Source of the DNA: Lachnospira multipara ATCC 19207
Lineage (GTDB): Bacteria; Bacillota; Clostridia; Lachnospirales; Lachnospiraceae
Direction: 5' to 3'
Assembly (NCBI RefSeq): GCF_000424105.1
Contig: NZ_AUJG01000013.1
Span: 21,958 to 85,957 of the forward strand
Length of the DNA: 64,000 nt
A model generated the notes under the pieces. The model was not told the origin of the DNA. It searched no databases and worked only from the letters and a program-made list of their open reading frames with translations. Position numbers and translations under genes: made by a program. Shown here piece after piece: positions 63,311-64,000 of the stretch; the first letter of the stretch is position 1, and the number at the start of each line of letters is the position of its first letter.

Positions 63311-63568
63311 ATGTTTACTCCAGAGGTTGTACAAGTAATACCACATGAAAATTACATAGTAGAAGTCTTATTTCAAGATGGCAAAATTGTACATTATGAT
63401 GTAAGTCATCTGTTAGAAAAAGGGGTTTTTAAAAAACTCAAAGATAAGGATTTTTACATGAGCCGCTGTACTGTCATGAATCACACATTGGCTTGGGATA
63501 CATCTGGAGAATATAATCCAACTAATTGTATAGACATAGCTCCAGATATGTTGTATTCTATTCAGTAA
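63311..63568 (+). CDS. DUF2442 protein
   Basis: An 85-residue protein with the DUF2442 pattern: PEVVQVIPHENYIVEVLFQDGKIVHYDVSHLLEKG, then LAWDTSGEYNPTNCIDIAPDMLY. Family members often sit next to DUF4160 or toxin-antitoxin-like partners, but none is adjacent here; function unknown. AAGGAGG precedes the ATG. Confidence 0.88.
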   Translation: MFTPEVVQVIPHENYIVEVLFQDGKIVHYDVSHLLEKGVFKKLKDKDFYMSRCTVMNHTLAWDTSGEYNPTNCIDIAPDMLYSIQ

Positions 63569-63575
63569 ATCACAA

Positions 63576-63612
63576 AATGCTCTCGGCTATATAGTCGGGG
63601 GCATTATTTTTA
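63576..63612 (+). terminator. Intrinsic terminator after the DUF2442 gene
   Basis: AATGCTCTCGGCT (63576-63588) pairs with AGTCGGGGGCATT (63593-63605) through several G-T pairs, then ATTTTTA. Confidence 0.8.
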
Positions 63613-63637
63613 TATTCCTACAAATCCCTCCACTCCC

Positions 63638-63666
63638 TTGACATACACCTTTCATCCCTATATAAT
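63638..63666 (+). promoter_or_regulatory. Perfect consensus sigma-A promoter
   Basis: TTGACA (63638-63643) and TATAAT (63661-63666) with exactly 17 bases between them. No protein-coding gene follows before a terminator at 63801-63828. Confidence 0.85.
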
Positions 63667-63672
63667 GTTTTT

Positions 63673-63828
63673 GCTAAGTAAATATATAAAAGGTAAAATA
63701 AAGGAAACTTTATGACACAAAACTAAAGGGGCTTTAACATGCCAGCCAGTTGCTATAGATAAAAGTTCGCACATATTTTTATTAACACTAATAGCTTTTT
63801 ACGTCATGGGTTCATGGCGTTTTTTTAT
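63673..63828 (+). ncRNA. Candidate small RNA between a consensus promoter and a terminator
   Basis: The stretch of about 155 bases starts 7 bases after the -10 box and ends in ACGTCATG/CATGGCGT (63801-63820, loop GGTT) with a T run. The only reading frame behind a ribosome-binding-like AGGAAA is four codons long (MTQN). It matches no RNA family I recognise. Confidence 0.5.
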
Positions 63829-63856
63829 TTATCTAGTAAATTTATTTTGGTGAAAT

Positions 63857-63918
63857 AAAAACCCACCACTAAGTTTACAAGAAGACTTAGAAAACCCACC
63901 ACTAAGTTTACAAGAAGA
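63857..63918. repeat. 28-bp direct repeat, two copies
   Basis: AAAACCCACCACTAAGTTTA plus CAAGAAGA occurs identically at 63857-63884 and 63891-63918, separated by 6 bases. Nothing else is recognised in 63829-63960. The CTAG-rich hairpin at 63972-63987 follows. Confidence 0.8.
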
Positions 63919-63971
63919 ATAAAGAAGTCTAAAAGTTATATATAACTTTCTATCTTTCGCATTCAAAGCCA

Positions 63972-63999
63972 ACTAGAGAAATCTAGTCGATTTTTTTTA
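63972..63999 (+). terminator. Terminator-like hairpin at the right edge
   Basis: ACTAGA (63972-63977) and TCTAGT (63982-63987) with a GAAA tetraloop, then CGA and eight T residues. Confidence 0.65.
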
Positions 64000-64000
64000 G

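Noticed and set aside
62992..63918. CRISPR-like spacing of repeats near the right edge
   Set aside because: The 33-bp units are contiguous with no unique spacers, the 28-bp repeat has only two copies 6 bases apart, and no cas genes are present.

Overview
The window reads as a stretch of chromosome from a low-GC, obligately anaerobic, Gram-positive bacterium of the class Clostridia, most likely Lachnospiraceae. This is inferred from gene content and order, not from a marker search. Supporting signs are a six-gene Rnf complex in the order C-D-G-E-A-B, an NfnAB-like pair, a biotin-dependent Na+-pumping decarboxylase cluster, the cmk-ispH-rpsA neighbourhood, ruvAB beside a DUF815 ATPase, a YvyF-like flagellar protein, a galacturonate pathway, and strong AGGAGG ribosome binding sites throughout. 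No tRNA, rRNA, CRISPR array, prophage or intact insertion sequence was seen.

Layout. Positions 1-3514 and 13721-16015 hold hexuronate (pectin sugar) catabolism: the 5' end of uxaC, then uxaB and uxaA, and further on a KDPG aldolase with an extra VOC domain and a KDG kinase. Together they take galacturonate to pyruvate plus glyceraldehyde-3-phosphate. A CstA-family carrier (11770-13488) sits among them behind a GntR-type double operator. Between the two halves lies an AT-rich, one-directional block (3765-11558): a LytTR response regulator, an AgrC-like kinase, a small secreted protein, two single-pass proteins with outward-facing domains, one ABC ATPase and four multi-span membrane proteins. 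Its codon use differs from the flanks (AAA and ATA preferred, against AAG and ATT/ATC). It is the best candidate here for an undescribed system.

Positions 16325-22044 encode a large Big_2 repeat surface protein, preceded by a sigma-28-like promoter, and a membrane-anchored TPR protein. NfnAB follows (22412-24730), then on the minus strand a C39-like lipoprotein and thiamine pyrophosphokinase. Positions 28064-33415 encode a decarboxylase cluster with two different carboxyltransferase subunits sharing one biotin carrier and one Na+ pump. Next come small proteins, a YvyF-like zinc-ribbon protein, an NSS transporter, an HI0933-type flavoprotein, cmk, ispH and rpsA (the last two overlapping out of frame), an S4 protein, CheR, a DEDD exonuclease-like protein, the rnf operon, a YfhO-type membrane protein, a DUF815 ATPase, ruvAB, zapA, a U32 peptidase-family protein, a FtsW/penicillin-binding protein pair, a PilZ protein, a lytic transglycosylase, a short leucine-rich-repeat protein and a DUF2442 protein.

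The energy genes fit together. Rnf couples ferredoxin oxidation to ion export, NfnAB balances NADH, ferredoxin and NADPH, and the decarboxylase pumps Na+ using carboxylated acids that can come from pyruvate-yielding sugar acid breakdown. Non-coding features include near-consensus promoters, many intrinsic terminators, a GC-rich dispersed repeat found just after stop codons, a 33-bp tandem repeat, and a promoter-terminator unit near the right edge that may encode a small RNA.
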